From positions 2,108,001-2,172,000 of the forward strand of contig OZ253669.1 in the NCBI GenBank assembly GCA_965263375.1: 64,000 nucleotides of DNA, written 5' to 3'. The position numbers were made by a program, and so were the translations under genes. This DNA is from JAJFFW01 sp965263375 (GTDB lineage: Bacteria > Pseudomonadota > Alphaproteobacteria > Caulobacterales > Parvularculaceae). Below the pieces are notes generated by a model, which was not told the origin of the DNA, ran no database searches, and saw nothing but the letters and a program-made list of their open reading frames with translations. Below, piece by piece: positions 27,272-36,541 of this stretch. Within the stretch, counting starts at the first letter, position 1. The number at the start of each line of letters is the position of its first letter.

Positions 27272-29194
27272 TTAGACAGGATTAGGCTCCATCCCGCCAT
27301 CATTGTCGCTTTTTGGCTTAGCTGATGGGTCGGTCGACGGCACTGAGCTGGAAGGCGGCGTCTGATCCGCATCGGATGGGTCTTCACGAACAATCTCGCC
27401 GCCATCAAGAAGGGTATTGATCTCGTCGCCCGTTAAAGTTTCATACTCTAACAGCGCTTGGGAAAGCTTTTCCCAGTCCTCATTACGCTCTTTCAAAATC
27501 CGTGTCGCCGTATCGTACCCTTCGGTAACAATACGCTTGATCTCATCCTCAATAAGCTTTGAGGTGTCGCCTGAAATCGACCTTGTACGAGCGATAGATT
27601 GCCCTAAGAAAACCTCGCCTTCATCTTCAGCATAGGCAATCGGCCCAAGCTTTTCTGAAAGGCCATATTGGGTGACCATCGCGCGCGCGAGTTTCGTTGC
27701 GTGATCAATATCAGAAGAAGCGCCAGAGGTGGTTTTTTCTTTGCCAAATTTAAGCTCTTCCGCAACGCGTCCACCCATCGCCATCGCAATCTTCGCCTTC
27801 ATTTGCTCAAGCGTCACCGAATAGCGATCCCGCTCCGGCAGATATTGCACCATGCCAAGCGCACGGCCGCGCGGAATAATCGTTGCTTTGTGCACAGGGT
27901 CAGAACCTGGCATCGTAAGGCCGACAAGTGCGTGACCCGCCTCGTGATAAGCGGTCAGGGCTTTTTCTTCATCAGTCATGACAAGGGAACGACGTTCCGC
28001 GCCCATCAATACTTTGTCTTTAGCGTCATCAAATTCCTTCGCGGTGACAAAACGTTTGCCGCGCCGCGCCGCCAACAACGCCGCCTCATTGACAAGATTG
28101 GCCAGATCAGCGCCGGAAAACCCTGGCGTACCGCGCGCCACGGTGCGGATGTTTACATCCGGCGAAAGCGGCACTTTTTTCGCGTGAACGTTCAAAATCT
28201 TTTCGCGGCCAATCACATCAGGGTTCGGCACAACGACTTGGCGGTCAAAACGACCAGGACGAAGCAAGGCTGGGTCTAAAACATCGGGGCGGTTCGTTGC
28301 GGCGATAAGGATAATCCCCTCATTCGCTTCAAAACCATCCATCTCCACCAAAAGTTGGTTCAATGTCTGCTCGCGTTCGTCATTACCGCCGCCAAGACCG
28401 GCGCCGCGCGAGCGGCCGACCGCATCAATCTCATCGATAAAGATAATGCACGGCGCGTTTTTCTTTGCCTGATCAAACATATCGCGCACGCGGCTAGCGC
28501 CCACGCCAACGAACATTTCAACAAAGTCAGAACCAGAAATCGTAAAGAACGGCACATTCGCCTCGCCAGCGATAGCGCGCGCAAGCAGCGTTTTACCTGT
28601 GCCAGGAGGACCGACTAACAATGCGCCTTTTGGAATTTTCCCGCCTAGGCGTTGGAACTTCATCGGATCCTTCAAGTACTCAACGATCTCTTCAAGTTCT
28701 TCTTTCGCTTCGTCGATGCCAGCAACATCATCAAAGGTGACGCGGCCCTGACGCTCCGTCAGTAACTTCGCCCGCGACTTGCCAAAGCCCATGGCTTTAC
28801 CGCCCGCACCCTGCATTTGTCGCATCACGATAAAAATGAACGCAAAAAAGATCAGCAATGGCAAAATGTTGAATAGAACCGACAATAAGATCGGCAGTTC
28901 TTCTTCCGGCTTAATGTCTGTCTCAACACCAGCCTCATAAAGACGATCAGCAACGACGCCGCCAGCGTCCGTCGGTATTGCCGTAACGAAGGTGCGCCCT
29001 TCGCTAAGCTCGCCTTCGATCTTGGCGCCGTCGATCACAACAGACTTAATCGCACCTTTATCCAATTCGCGACTAAACTCTGAATAGGATAATCGCTCAG
29101 CCCCGGTTGTTTGAGAAGACGCGCCGAAGAGCTGTAGGGCAATGATGAAAAATACAACAACCAGACCCCAAACGAGCAAATTACGTCCGTTCAT
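27272..29194 (-). CDS. ftsH: ATP-dependent zinc metalloprotease FtsH
   Basis: A 640-residue hexameric inner-membrane protease that extracts and degrades membrane proteins and regulatory proteins. Two membrane segments (about 6-23 and 101-123) flank a periplasmic domain. The AAA module has Walker A GPPGTGKT (195-202), Walker B IIFIDEIDAVG, the second region of homology NRPDVLDPALLRPGRFDRQ and pore motif FVEMFVG. The zinc protease site is HEAGH (417-421). The C-terminus is a Pro/Ser/Asp-rich tail. AAGGA precedes the ATG. It lies downstream of tilS as is usual in alphaproteobacteria. Confidence 0.97.
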   Translation of the reverse strand: MNGRNLLVWGLVVVFFIIALQLFGASSQTTGAERLSYSEFSRELDKGAIKSVVIDGAKIEGELSEGRTFVTAIPTDAGGVVADRLYEAGVETDIKPEEELPILLSVLFNILPLLIFFAFIFIVMRQMQGAGGKAMGFGKSRAKLLTERQGRVTFDDVAGIDEAKEELEEIVEYLKDPMKFQRLGGKIPKGALLVGPPGTGKTLLARAIAGEANVPFFTISGSDFVEMFVGVGASRVRDMFDQAKKNAPCIIFIDEIDAVGRSRGAGLGGGNDEREQTLNQLLVEMDGFEANEGIILIAATNRPDVLDPALLRPGRFDRQVVVPNPDVIGREKILNVHAKKVPLSPDVNIRTVARGTPGFSGADLANLVNEAALLAARRGKRFVTAKEFDDAKDKVLMGAERRSLVMTDEEKALTAYHEAGHALVGLTMPGSDPVHKATIIPRGRALGMVQYLPERDRYSVTLEQMKAKIAMAMGGRVAEELKFGKEKTTSGASSDIDHATKLARAMVTQYGLSEKLGPIAYAEDEGEVFLGQSIARTRSISGDTSKLIEDEIKRIVTEGYDTATRILKERNEDWEKLSQALLEYETLTGDEINTLLDGGEIVREDPSDADQTPPSSSVPSTDPSAKPKSDNDGGMEPNPV

Positions 29195-29369
29195 AATAAT
29201 TCCTTCGCGCCCATTGGGCTTCGTCAGTCTTTAGGCGCGTCTTGCGCTCATCACGCCAGCTGTTTGGCGGCTAGGCCCCAAATCTAAGTATTTTCAACCT
29301 TAACCGCTAGGGGTTAATAAACCCCACGGCTGTTTTGTTTGTCAAAAACACGTTAATAAAGCTAGAGGT

Positions 29370-30749
29370 TCATGCCGAATATCGGCGAACTAGTCGGCAA
29401 AATCGCTCCTCGCCTAAAAAGCGAAAATCAACGCCCCTCATATGGGGGCCATCTGGTGCGGCTACAAGGTCCCCTTTTCTTGCGCGCGCAGCTGGCGCAG
29501 ACCAAAGCGCCTCCCTTGGTGCGCCTGCCCCAAAATTTCGCAGAAGACTTTCCCCCATATTTTCCACATTGGGGCGCCCACAGGAGGAAACGTCTAACAC
29601 TTCGTCAGACTGGTTGGTCACGATAAACCGGCGATCCCATAACGCCGTCTGATGTGGATTTACACACAGCGCTTGTGCAGGCGCCACGCCAGCGCGCCCT
29701 AAGAGCGCTGAAGGCTCACGATACACCCATAGTTTGCCTGATTGGTGCTTTACAATGACGCCTCCAAGGCTGGCAGAAGACTTCCCCGCCGCCAACTGGC
29801 CTATGGCTTCTTCAACCGCATCACGGCCTGGCGGATTTTCCGCGCCGGAAATGGCGAAGATTAGTTGCCGAAACAAAACATTCGCAGCAGGTTCAATTAA
29901 ACTCGAAGCGCCCAAAGAAGCGCCGCCCCATCGGTAAAAAACACCGCCAGCTTTGGCGAAGGCGCTCTGCTCCTGACGCGCTAGCAACGCGTTCGCGGCG
30001 CGCGCTTCTTTCGCCGTGCGAACAAGCGCTTGTCGGCTAAGATTTCCATCCGCCTCTAAGCTTTGCAAAAGCAAACGGACACGCACGCGCTCATATTTTA
30101 AATTATCATTACTCGGATCATTAAGGTAATTCTGACCATACTCACTAAGGGTGGCGCGCAATTGACTGCGTGTTGCGCTTAAAAATGGGCGAACCAAATC
30201 GATAGGCGTATCTGCGCCAATGGCGTATTTACTTGTCTCGCCCATTGCCCCTAACCCGCCGGGGCCAGCACCACGCGCAAGCCGCATAAATACGGTTTCG
30301 GCTTGGTCATCCGCTGTATGAGCTGTTAGTACGGCTTTATATCCATCGCTAGAAGCCGCTTTATATAATAGTCGGTATCGCGCTAATCTTGCCGTTGCTT
30401 GCACCCCGCTTTTAGGTTTATCGCCTTGCCATGTTAAAATGCAGCAGGAAAGTCCAAGAGCCTCACACCAGTTTTTGACCGTCTCAGCCTCGCGGGTGCT
30501 TTCAGCGCGCAAGCCATGGTCAACCGTCAGCGCCAAGATTTCAACGTTGCCCCCCGATTGACGTTGGTGCTGTCCTGCAAGAACCGCCAGCGCCATTGAA
30601 TCTGACCCGCCCGAAACGGCAATGCAGTACCGGCTAGGAACATCCAATGCCTGCAAATATGATCGGTATTCACTCACCGAAATAGGCGGACCCAGCGTTT
30701 CCCCTTTTTTGGAAACACGACCAAAGGTCTTATTTTCAGGCGTATTCAT
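29370..30749 (-). CDS. tilS: tRNA(Ile)-lysidine synthase
   Basis: A 459-residue enzyme that converts C34 of the CAU-anticodon tRNA-Ile to lysidine using ATP and lysine, so the tRNA reads AUA codons. The N-type ATP pyrophosphatase P-loop AVSGGSDSMALAVL is near residue 45, followed by TVDHGLRAES and LTAHTADDQAETVFMRLARG, both diagnostic. LVRPFL and LNDPSN also match. The N-terminus carries about 35 extra residues before the core. It lies between cpoB (62-base gap) and ftsH in the conserved tol-pal-cpoB-tilS-ftsH order. Essential in most bacteria. Confidence 0.95.
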   Translation of the reverse strand: MNTPENKTFGRVSKKGETLGPPISVSEYRSYLQALDVPSRYCIAVSGGSDSMALAVLAGQHQRQSGGNVEILALTVDHGLRAESTREAETVKNWCEALGLSCCILTWQGDKPKSGVQATARLARYRLLYKAASSDGYKAVLTAHTADDQAETVFMRLARGAGPGGLGAMGETSKYAIGADTPIDLVRPFLSATRSQLRATLSEYGQNYLNDPSNDNLKYERVRVRLLLQSLEADGNLSRQALVRTAKEARAANALLARQEQSAFAKAGGVFYRWGGASLGASSLIEPAANVLFRQLIFAISGAENPPGRDAVEEAIGQLAAGKSSASLGGVIVKHQSGKLWVYREPSALLGRAGVAPAQALCVNPHQTALWDRRFIVTNQSDEVLDVSSCGRPNVENMGESLLRNFGAGAPREALWSAPAARARKGDLVAAPDGPHMRGVDFRFLGEERFCRLVRRYSA

Positions 30750-30811
30750 AAGCCTCGCCTATACACGATCATATAGACGAGAGCCAGTCGCTATAAAAAA
30801 CGCTAACGCCT

Positions 30812-31738
30812 CTAGCAGGGGATGCGCGCCATCTCAATATCGGCCCGCTGCAGGATCGCGGGCGAAGCCGTTGGAAATTTCGTCTTTAATGCGCGGAAGA
30901 TTTTGCACGCTTCTGTATTCTTCTTGAGCCGTGCAAAAGCGGAACCAAGCTTTAAATAGGCCTCGGCGCTGCGTGGGTCATTTGGATATTGACGTATATG
31001 AGTAATAAAGGCGCTCGCGGCTTTAGAATTTGCGCCGGTCGCCAAATAGATCTCGCCTAATCGAAATTGCGCGTCCGCCGCACGTTGGCTGTTAGGAAAC
31101 GCTGCAACGTAATTTTCAAAGGCGACTTGCGCTCTCGGATAATCGCCTTGCAATAGATAACGAGACGCGTGGTCAAATGCAGCGTTCGGATCACTCGGCA
31201 AGGTGACATCCGTGGGAAGCACCGCGCCGCCAGCTGCAGGCGCTTGTCCTGTTGCAGGTTCGCCAGCTGTCGCCGCAATCTGATCCGCAATCGGATCACC
31301 AATAGCACTTGGCTGTGTCGCCGCGCCCGGCGTCGTTGCGCCTAAATCCGTCGGTCCAGCGCCTGGCGTAAGCGACACAGGCCCAGAAACAGCACTTGAC
31401 CCGATCGCTTGAAGGGCTGCGGCCGCAGCCGGGTCATTGGCTAAAACCCCTGATATGGCCGTTAGTCTTTGATTTGCTTGTGTAAGCTGAAAAGAAAGCT
31501 GCTCTACCTTGCCTGTAAGCTCTTGCACTTGGCGTTCAAGCTGGCCAACCCGTACGGACGGAGATTCACCCGATAGCCGCGCCTGTAAGTCGGCGACTTG
31601 CGCCTCCAACGTGCGCACCCGGTCTTTAGTCGAGGCCGCTGAAGCTGGCGCAACAAGAACAAGTGCTGCTGCAATAACAGCCAAAATTGAAGAGAATGCT
31701 TTCATCGAAGTAATCCCGCTCAAACTAATCTTCCGCAT
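30812..31738 (-). CDS. cpoB: Cell division coordinator CpoB (YbgF)
   Basis: A 308-residue periplasmic protein that in E. coli links Tol-Pal with peptidoglycan synthesis during constriction. Visible are a signal peptide (AFSSILAVIAAALVLVAPA, cleavage near ASA), a trimerising coiled coil (about 45-100, with LEAQVADLQARL and LERQVQELTGKVEQL), a low-complexity Ala/Gly/Pro/Thr linker, and C-terminal TPRs (ASRYLLQGDYPRAQVAFENY, AAFPNSQRAADAQFRLGEIY). An alternative ATG at 31705 would give a shorter, more typical signal peptide; GGGG lies three bases from the first ATG. Confidence 0.92.
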   Translation of the reverse strand: MRKISLSGITSMKAFSSILAVIAAALVLVAPASAASTKDRVRTLEAQVADLQARLSGESPSVRVGQLERQVQELTGKVEQLSFQLTQANQRLTAISGVLANDPAAAAALQAIGSSAVSGPVSLTPGAGPTDLGATTPGAATQPSAIGDPIADQIAATAGEPATGQAPAAGGAVLPTDVTLPSDPNAAFDHASRYLLQGDYPRAQVAFENYVAAFPNSQRAADAQFRLGEIYLATGANSKAASAFITHIRQYPNDPRSAEAYLKLGSAFARLKKNTEACKIFRALKTKFPTASPAILQRADIEMARIPC

Positions 31739-32084
31739 AGTCCCCGCCCTTTCCTAGAGCCTGTGCTCAAACCTTTGGCGAATAATGCCCTGTTGTCCAT
31801 GCCTAGCGCTCTAGGCTAACTCGCCTTTAAAATGATTCCCCATCAACAGCTTTACTATAGCAAAACCCTAATAAAGCAGCGTCAGGAACGTCCCCTAAAA
31901 ATGGCTCATTATGCAAAAATAGGCCCTCAAGAACCTTAATTGCAAACATTTGTGTTCTAGCGCGCTTTTACAAAAAGAATATGGCGACACTATGCATTAA
32001 ACCGCTATGACGCGCCGTGCCCCTCACAAAAAACGCGCCGGTGGGCGAGCCGCCGGCGCGTTTTTGATTAGCTTATTTAATGGC
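31739..32084. other. Gap between pal and cpoB with a perfect palindrome
   Basis: 346 bases with no credible gene. It includes the pal terminator (32028-32065) and a perfect palindrome GCCTAG-CGCT-CTAGGC at 31801-31816, about 60 bases upstream of the cpoB start. Because the pal transcript ends here, cpoB-tilS-ftsH probably has its own promoter in this region. Confidence 0.5.
32028..32065 (-). terminator. Intrinsic terminator of pal
   Basis: Strong stem ACGCGCCGG / CCGGCGCGT with an 11-base loop and A/T flanks. On the minus strand it is followed by a run of six Ts, about 20 bases after the pal stop. Confidence 0.85.
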
Positions 32085-32579
32085 TTAAGAACCAGCAACA
32101 ATCGTGAAAGATGTTGTTGCGTTACGGTTCGTCGCCCATGCTTCTTCGGTTGAGCGCGTATCAACCGGACGCTCTTTGCCGTAAGAAACAGTGCGAAGAC
32201 GAGAAGCGTCGACGCCAAGGCTTGTTAGGTAAGCGCGTGCAGCTTCAGCGCGGCGAGCGCCAAGAGCCAAGTTATATTCGCGCGTGCCACGCTCGTCGCA
32301 GTTTCCAGCGACAAGAATGTTCACTTCAGGAAATTGCTTCAACCAAGCAGCTTGACGAGAAAGCGTCGCCTGCGCTTGCGGTGTCAAAGTATATTGGTCG
32401 TAGCCAAAGAAAACGCGATCGCCAGCATTCTCTTGGAAATCTTCATAAGAACCCGGTACCGGGCCCGTTGGGCCAGCAGGCCCCTCACCAGCCGCTAAAT
32501 CAGGGCCGCTTGCACAGGCAGCTAGAAGGACCATTGATCCCGCTACGCCCGCTAATTTTAACAATACAGTGCCATTCAT
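32085..32579 (-). CDS. pal: Peptidoglycan-associated lipoprotein Pal
   Basis: A 164-residue outer-membrane lipoprotein. The signal peptide ends in the lipobox LLAAC-ASG. The OmpA-like domain has RVFFGYDQYTLTPQAQATL, VAGNCDERGTREYNLALGARRA and TVSYGKERPVD, which bind meso-DAP in peptidoglycan and the TolB N-terminus. The ATG at 32579 has GGAG nine bases upstream; the open frame extends 24 codons further without a signal sequence. It is separated from tolB by a 408-base gap and has its own terminator, so pal may be expressed partly independently. Confidence 0.95.
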   Translation of the reverse strand: MNGTVLLKLAGVAGSMVLLAACASGPDLAAGEGPAGPTGPVPGSYEDFQENAGDRVFFGYDQYTLTPQAQATLSRQAAWLKQFPEVNILVAGNCDERGTREYNLALGARRAEAARAYLTSLGVDASRLRTVSYGKERPVDTRSTEEAWATNRNATTSFTIVAGS

Positions 32580-32987
32580 GACAAAATGCTCCAGCTTGCC
32601 GTTCACTTTCGGGCGTTTGCGAGCGCGCTCGCGCGTATGCCCCTCTTTCAAAAATACGCGGCGTTACCGCCGCGCCCGCTTATGACCCGTCTATACTATA
32701 GTATTATGACGTTCCCATTGCCTGTCAGGCAAATCTTAATATTTACCAAACGTGAAAACCGTAACTGCGTCGCCCCAATCGATCAAGCACCGCCATTACG
32801 CTAGCCAAATGAACTTTCGTTTATTTAAGCCCGCATGGCAAGCCCACTCGCCTGAAACGCGATGAATGGGGCCGATCGCACTTACAAGATTTTAAGCTAA
32901 TTTGGCCGATTAAAGTAAAAATTGGCCCGTTCGGGCGCCGTAAAAAGGCCCCCAATTAACTTAAAACATCCCAATAAGATGCTCTAA
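32580..32987. other. Gap between tolB and pal
   Basis: 408 bases without a credible gene, longer than usual for tolB-pal. A probable tolB terminator lies at 32915-32957, so a separate pal promoter is expected between about 32600 and 32900. A plus-strand open frame of 72 codons (32586-32804) has no ribosome binding site or recognisable content. Confidence 0.45.
32915..32957 (-). terminator. Probable terminator after tolB
   Basis: On the minus strand AATTGG plus GGGCC pairs imperfectly with GGGCCAATT around a GC-rich loop, followed by TTTTAC. It lies about 30 bases past the tolB stop. Confidence 0.4.
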
Positions 32988-34328
32988 TTACGGCAGTAAT
33001 GGAGACCACGCTGGATCAGAAGCTGAGCCCGGCGTGCGAACACGGCGCAAATTCCTGCCCGTCAGGTCAACCGACCATAAGGAAGCTGAGCCGCCCCGCC
33101 CCATCCTGTCAGAGGGCGTTTCGCGATAGAACATTAAAACGCGGCCATTTGGCGCCCATGTCGGCCCTTCTTCAAAATAGCTTTCGGTCAACAGGCGTTC
33201 GCCGCGGCCATCAGGCCTGATAACACCAATATAAAAACGTCCGCGGTATGAGCGCGTGAATGCGATAAGGTCTCCCCGCGGGCTCCATACCGGTGTTTGA
33301 TACCGCCCCTCGCCAAAACTAATCCGCTTCACATTGCGTCCATTGGCGTCCATCACATAGATCTGCTGAGAACCCCCGCGATCAGATGTAAAGGCGATGC
33401 GCTTGCCGTCCGGCGACATTGTCGGCGAAGTATCAATGGCAAGATTATCCGTCAAACGGGTCAAACGGCGGGTGCCAAGATCCATTTTGAAAATATCGGA
33501 ATTACCCCTGCGCTCCATCGACATGATGACGCTCGCCCCGTCCGGCGAGAAGCGTGGAGCAAACGACATGCCCCGGAACTGGCCTAGTCGTTCTTGTTCC
33601 CCCGTTTCGATATTAAACAGAAAAACCTGGCCTGGGCGGTCATCATAAAGCGCCATATAAGTGATTTGCTGCTGGGTCGGCGAAAAACGAGGCGTTAAAA
33701 CTTGATAGTTCAACCCATCCGTCAGCGGAATAGGGTTCGCCCCGTCTTGGTCCATAATCATAAGGCGCTTGGAGCGTTTTCCCTTTGGCCCCGTCTCATG
33801 AACAAAGACGACACGGGTGTCAAAATACCCTTCCTCGCCAGTCAATGATTTATAAACATAGTCCGCCACTTTATGGGCGGCGCGGCGCCAATTTTCCTGC
33901 GGCGTCTTAAAAGCGACGGCGCCAAGCTGTTCATTGGACGTTACATCCCACACCCTGGTTGCAACCTCGATACGGCCATCGTCCAGCGCGCTCACTTGGC
34001 CCACCACCAAGACTTGTGCGTTGATAATTCGCCAATTGGCGAATTTTGGTTGCTTATTGATCGTCTCGTTCTTTTCGATATAGGCGCGCTGATCAATCAC
34101 CGAAAAAAGCCCGGACCGATTAAGATCCGACATAATAACGCCGGTAATATCGCGCCCTAAAGTGACGGTCTTTTCATCGCCCGTCGTCATAAAATCGGGC
34201 ACCGCCGTCGGCATCGGATCAACATTGCCCTGGGTGATGTCGATGCGCACCCGCGCCTCAGCACCATTAATTACTAAGACCAAAGCTGCAGCCAGTGCGG
34301 TGAGAAGAAGCGAGAAAACGCGTATCAT
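32988..34328 (-). CDS. tolB: Tol-Pal system beta-propeller protein TolB
   Basis: A 446-residue periplasmic protein that links TolA-driven energy with Pal. Signal peptide (RVFSLLLTALAAALVLVINGA, cleavage near AEA), N-terminal alpha/beta domain (VRIDITQGNVDPMPTAVPDF), then a six-bladed propeller of WD40-like repeats, for example LTPRFSPTQQQITYM, FAPRFSPDGASVIMS, TSPTMSPDGKRIAFTSDRGG, QTPVWSPRGDLIAFT, EGPTWAPNGRVLMFY, SDPAWSPL. Length is normal. It follows tolA by 145 bases. Confidence 0.96.
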   Translation of the reverse strand: MIRVFSLLLTALAAALVLVINGAEARVRIDITQGNVDPMPTAVPDFMTTGDEKTVTLGRDITGVIMSDLNRSGLFSVIDQRAYIEKNETINKQPKFANWRIINAQVLVVGQVSALDDGRIEVATRVWDVTSNEQLGAVAFKTPQENWRRAAHKVADYVYKSLTGEEGYFDTRVVFVHETGPKGKRSKRLMIMDQDGANPIPLTDGLNYQVLTPRFSPTQQQITYMALYDDRPGQVFLFNIETGEQERLGQFRGMSFAPRFSPDGASVIMSMERRGNSDIFKMDLGTRRLTRLTDNLAIDTSPTMSPDGKRIAFTSDRGGSQQIYVMDANGRNVKRISFGEGRYQTPVWSPRGDLIAFTRSYRGRFYIGVIRPDGRGERLLTESYFEEGPTWAPNGRVLMFYRETPSDRMGRGGSASLWSVDLTGRNLRRVRTPGSASDPAWSPLLP

Positions 34329-34473
34329 TTAAAAACTCCCATAGCGTGAGCAATTATTGGGCGCGAGCGATCATTAGCGCGATAAGGTAATGGCAAAGGA
34401 ATATGATCATAATGTGATGCGCACAGCGCGTGGTGTTACGTCTTTGTTATTTTAACCGGCGACAGACGGCCCC

Positions 34474-35313
34474 TTAAAACCCCGCCATCTCACTGGGGTC
34501 GAAATTGAGCTCAAATTCTTTCCACGATTCATATCGTTCTTGAGACAGAAAATTATAGGGCTGACAAGAAACGACGGCCCGCAACGCATTTTGCTCAGCA
34601 ACCTTCCAAAAGCGATTGCCGGAAAGATTTATCTGCGCCGAATTGGCGATGCGTGGTTGACCGCTGATTGTGCCGTCCCGATTAAGCTCAAAATGCACTA
34701 AAACTTTCAGTTTTTCTGGCTCTGGCGCTCCTATGATGGCGCTCGCATTCCAACAACGTGAAACAGCCGCCCGCATTTTCGCCGTCTCACTCGCGGTTAA
34801 GCGGTCCCCGGCGCCGACTTGACGCTGATTATGGTCAGCCGGTTCGCTAGTTTGTGACGGAGCGCTTGTTGGCTGGTTATCATCATCTTCTTTATCGACC
34901 AGCGCCGAAAGCGCATCAAAATCAAGCTCATCGTCTTTCGGTTTTGGCTTTGGTTTGGGCGCTTTTTTCGGCTCAGGCTCCTTCGGGGCTGGGGCTGGTT
35001 CCGCTTCAGCTTTAACCTCTGGCTCAGGCGCAGGTTCAGGTTTCGGCGCAGGTTCTGGTTTTTGCTCTTGCTTAGGCGCGGGTTCAGGCTCTGGTTCTGG
35101 CTCAGCTTCAGGTTCTGGCGCGGGCTCTTCTACCGGCTCCTTCGACATCGCCGGTACACTGGTAAGTTCGGAAATATCTGCTTCAGCCAAAATCTCGATG
35201 GGTACATAGGGTTCGGACTGAACGTCCGGGCGCCAACTCTCCGGCAAGGAGACAAAGGCGAGCCCTACAATGCCAATATGCAGTAGGATCGAGACGAAAA
35301 CGCCAAAACGCAT
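34474..35313 (-). CDS. tolA: TolA protein with a Pro/Glu/Lys-rich spacer
   Basis: A 279-residue inner-membrane protein that spans the periplasm and couples TolQR to TolB/Pal. The N-terminal membrane helix is VFVSILLHIGIVGLAFVSL, followed by a spacer from about residue 60 to 130 made of repeated PEPEPEPAPK and KPEPAPKPEPAP units. This replaces the Ala/Lys-rich long helix of E. coli TolA and probably forms an extended polyproline-like rod. The C-terminal domain (ETAKMRAAVSRCWN, VHFELNRDGTISGQPRIANS, AVVSCQPYNFL) is the TonB/TolA fold. It follows tolR by 26 bases. Confidence 0.93.
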   Translation of the reverse strand: MRFGVFVSILLHIGIVGLAFVSLPESWRPDVQSEPYVPIEILAEADISELTSVPAMSKEPVEEPAPEPEAEPEPEPEPAPKQEQKPEPAPKPEPAPEPEVKAEAEPAPAPKEPEPKKAPKPKPKPKDDELDFDALSALVDKEDDDNQPTSAPSQTSEPADHNQRQVGAGDRLTASETAKMRAAVSRCWNASAIIGAPEPEKLKVLVHFELNRDGTISGQPRIANSAQINLSGNRFWKVAEQNALRAVVSCQPYNFLSQERYESWKEFELNFDPSEMAGF

Positions 35314-35339
35314 GAAGCTTCTCGCTCCTTTATGTCTGC

Positions 35340-35804
35340 TTAATTAGCAGACTCCCCAGATGTGGTCGCAACATCCAATTCAGGATTCGTCACGAGACCA
35401 ATTTGGCGAAAGCCAGCGGCGTTGATCAGCCCCATAACCTGCACCACTTCCCCATAGGTCCGTGACTGATCGCCCCGGATGAAAATTCGCTGCTCATAAC
35501 CGGCTGTTGCAATCGCCTCTAGGCGCGGCACCAGCTCATTAATTTCAACGGGCGTGTCCTGCACAAACACAGTGCCGTCTTCAGCGACAGTCACCGTTAA
35601 AGGCTCGCCAGAATCTTGGATCGGCTGGGCCGTCGTTTCCGGCAGATCCACCGCAACACCAACGGTTAGCAATGGCGCCGCAACCATAAAAACGATCAAG
35701 AGGACGAGCATAACGTCAACCAGCGGTGTCACATTGATCTCAGCCATCGGGCGCGAGCGCCCGGGCCGGTGACGCCCACCGCCATTATTTAGCGAAGCGC
35801 CCAT
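35340..35804 (-). CDS. tolR: TolR, ExbD-family proton channel subunit
   Basis: A 154-residue inner-membrane subunit of the TolQR motor. The single transmembrane helix in INVTPLVDVMLVLLIVFMVA carries the essential Asp of the family. A periplasmic domain follows (VDLPETTAQPIQ, RIFIRGDQSRTYGEVVQVM). Its ATG overlaps the tolQ stop by one base (TAATG), implying translational coupling. The N-terminus has a short basic, Gly/Asn-rich cytoplasmic lead. Confidence 0.96.
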   Translation of the reverse strand: MGASLNNGGGRHRPGRSRPMAEINVTPLVDVMLVLLIVFMVAAPLLTVGVAVDLPETTAQPIQDSGEPLTVTVAEDGTVFVQDTPVEINELVPRLEAIATAGYEQRIFIRGDQSRTYGEVVQVMGLINAAGFRQIGLVTNPELDVATTSGESAN

Positions 35805-36541
35805 TATTTTGACCTTTCGTCAAGTTGACGGGAAAGGACTGTTGAAAACTCGCTGGCAAATCCTTCAAGACGGATCGCAAAAGAATTCACCGCCGTTGAA
35901 TAGCGGTTATAGCCGATAACAGCCGGGATCGCCGCGAGAAGGCCCAGCGCTGTAGCAAAAAGCGCCTCAGCAATACCAGGCGCCACAACCGCAAGGTTTG
36001 TGTCTTTCGTCGCCGCGATCGCTTGGAAGGCATTCATGATGCCCCATACGGTGCCGAGCAGACCAACAAACGGCGCCGCAGAACCGACCGTCGCTAAGAA
36101 TCCAAGATTTTTCTCAACTTTTTCAAGCTCACGCGAAACAGAGACATTCATCACTTTATCAATGCGCTCGCGCGCGCCAATGACTAAAGCGCTTGAAGAA
36201 CTGGCGCCCTTTGTGCGCTTCCATTCCGTCATGCCGGAGATAAAAACCCGCGCCATTGGGTGATCAGCCTTATCGCCCATTTTACGGTGCAGCTCGTCCA
36301 ACGGCTTTCCGGACCAGAACTGTTCTTCGAAACGGTTTGATTTGCGCTTTAGGCGCCCAACCATCATCGACTTATCAATGATCACCGCCCAAGACCAAAT
36401 AGAGGCGAGGACAAGAATGCCCATCACTGTCTTCACCACCGGGTCAGCGCGCAGGAACAAACTCCAGAGGCTAAACTCTCCGCCAAGCTCGCTGGCTAAC
36501 GCAGCATTGTTAATGGCCGCGGTTGCGACTTCTGCTTCCAT
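35804..36541 (-). CDS. tolQ: TolQ, MotA/ExbB-family proton channel subunit
   Basis: A 245-residue first gene of tolQRAB. It has three membrane helices with a long cytoplasmic loop after the first: LFLRADPVVKTVMGILVLAS, then FLATVGSAAPFVGLLGTVWG and GIAEALFATALGLLAAIPAV, the ExbB/TolQ signature regions. With TolR it uses the proton motive force to energise TolA during outer-membrane constriction. It is preceded by a 446-base gap to ybgC, so the operon promoter probably lies there. In many relatives ybgC is closer. Confidence 0.96.
   Translation of the reverse strand: MEAEVATAAINNAALASELGGEFSLWSLFLRADPVVKTVMGILVLASIWSWAVIIDKSMMVGRLKRKSNRFEEQFWSGKPLDELHRKMGDKADHPMARVFISGMTEWKRTKGASSSSALVIGARERIDKVMNVSVSRELEKVEKNLGFLATVGSAAPFVGLLGTVWGIMNAFQAIAATKDTNLAVVAPGIAEALFATALGLLAAIPAVIGYNRYSTAVNSFAIRLEGFASEFSTVLSRQLDERSK

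Noticed and set aside
32586..32804. Plus-strand 72-codon frame between tolB and pal
   Set aside because: Overlaps only intergenic sequence, but has no start signal and no conserved content; treated as chance.
34780..35209. Plus-strand Gly/Ser-rich open frames opposite tolA
   Set aside because: They are the antisense image of the Pro/Glu repeat of TolA.
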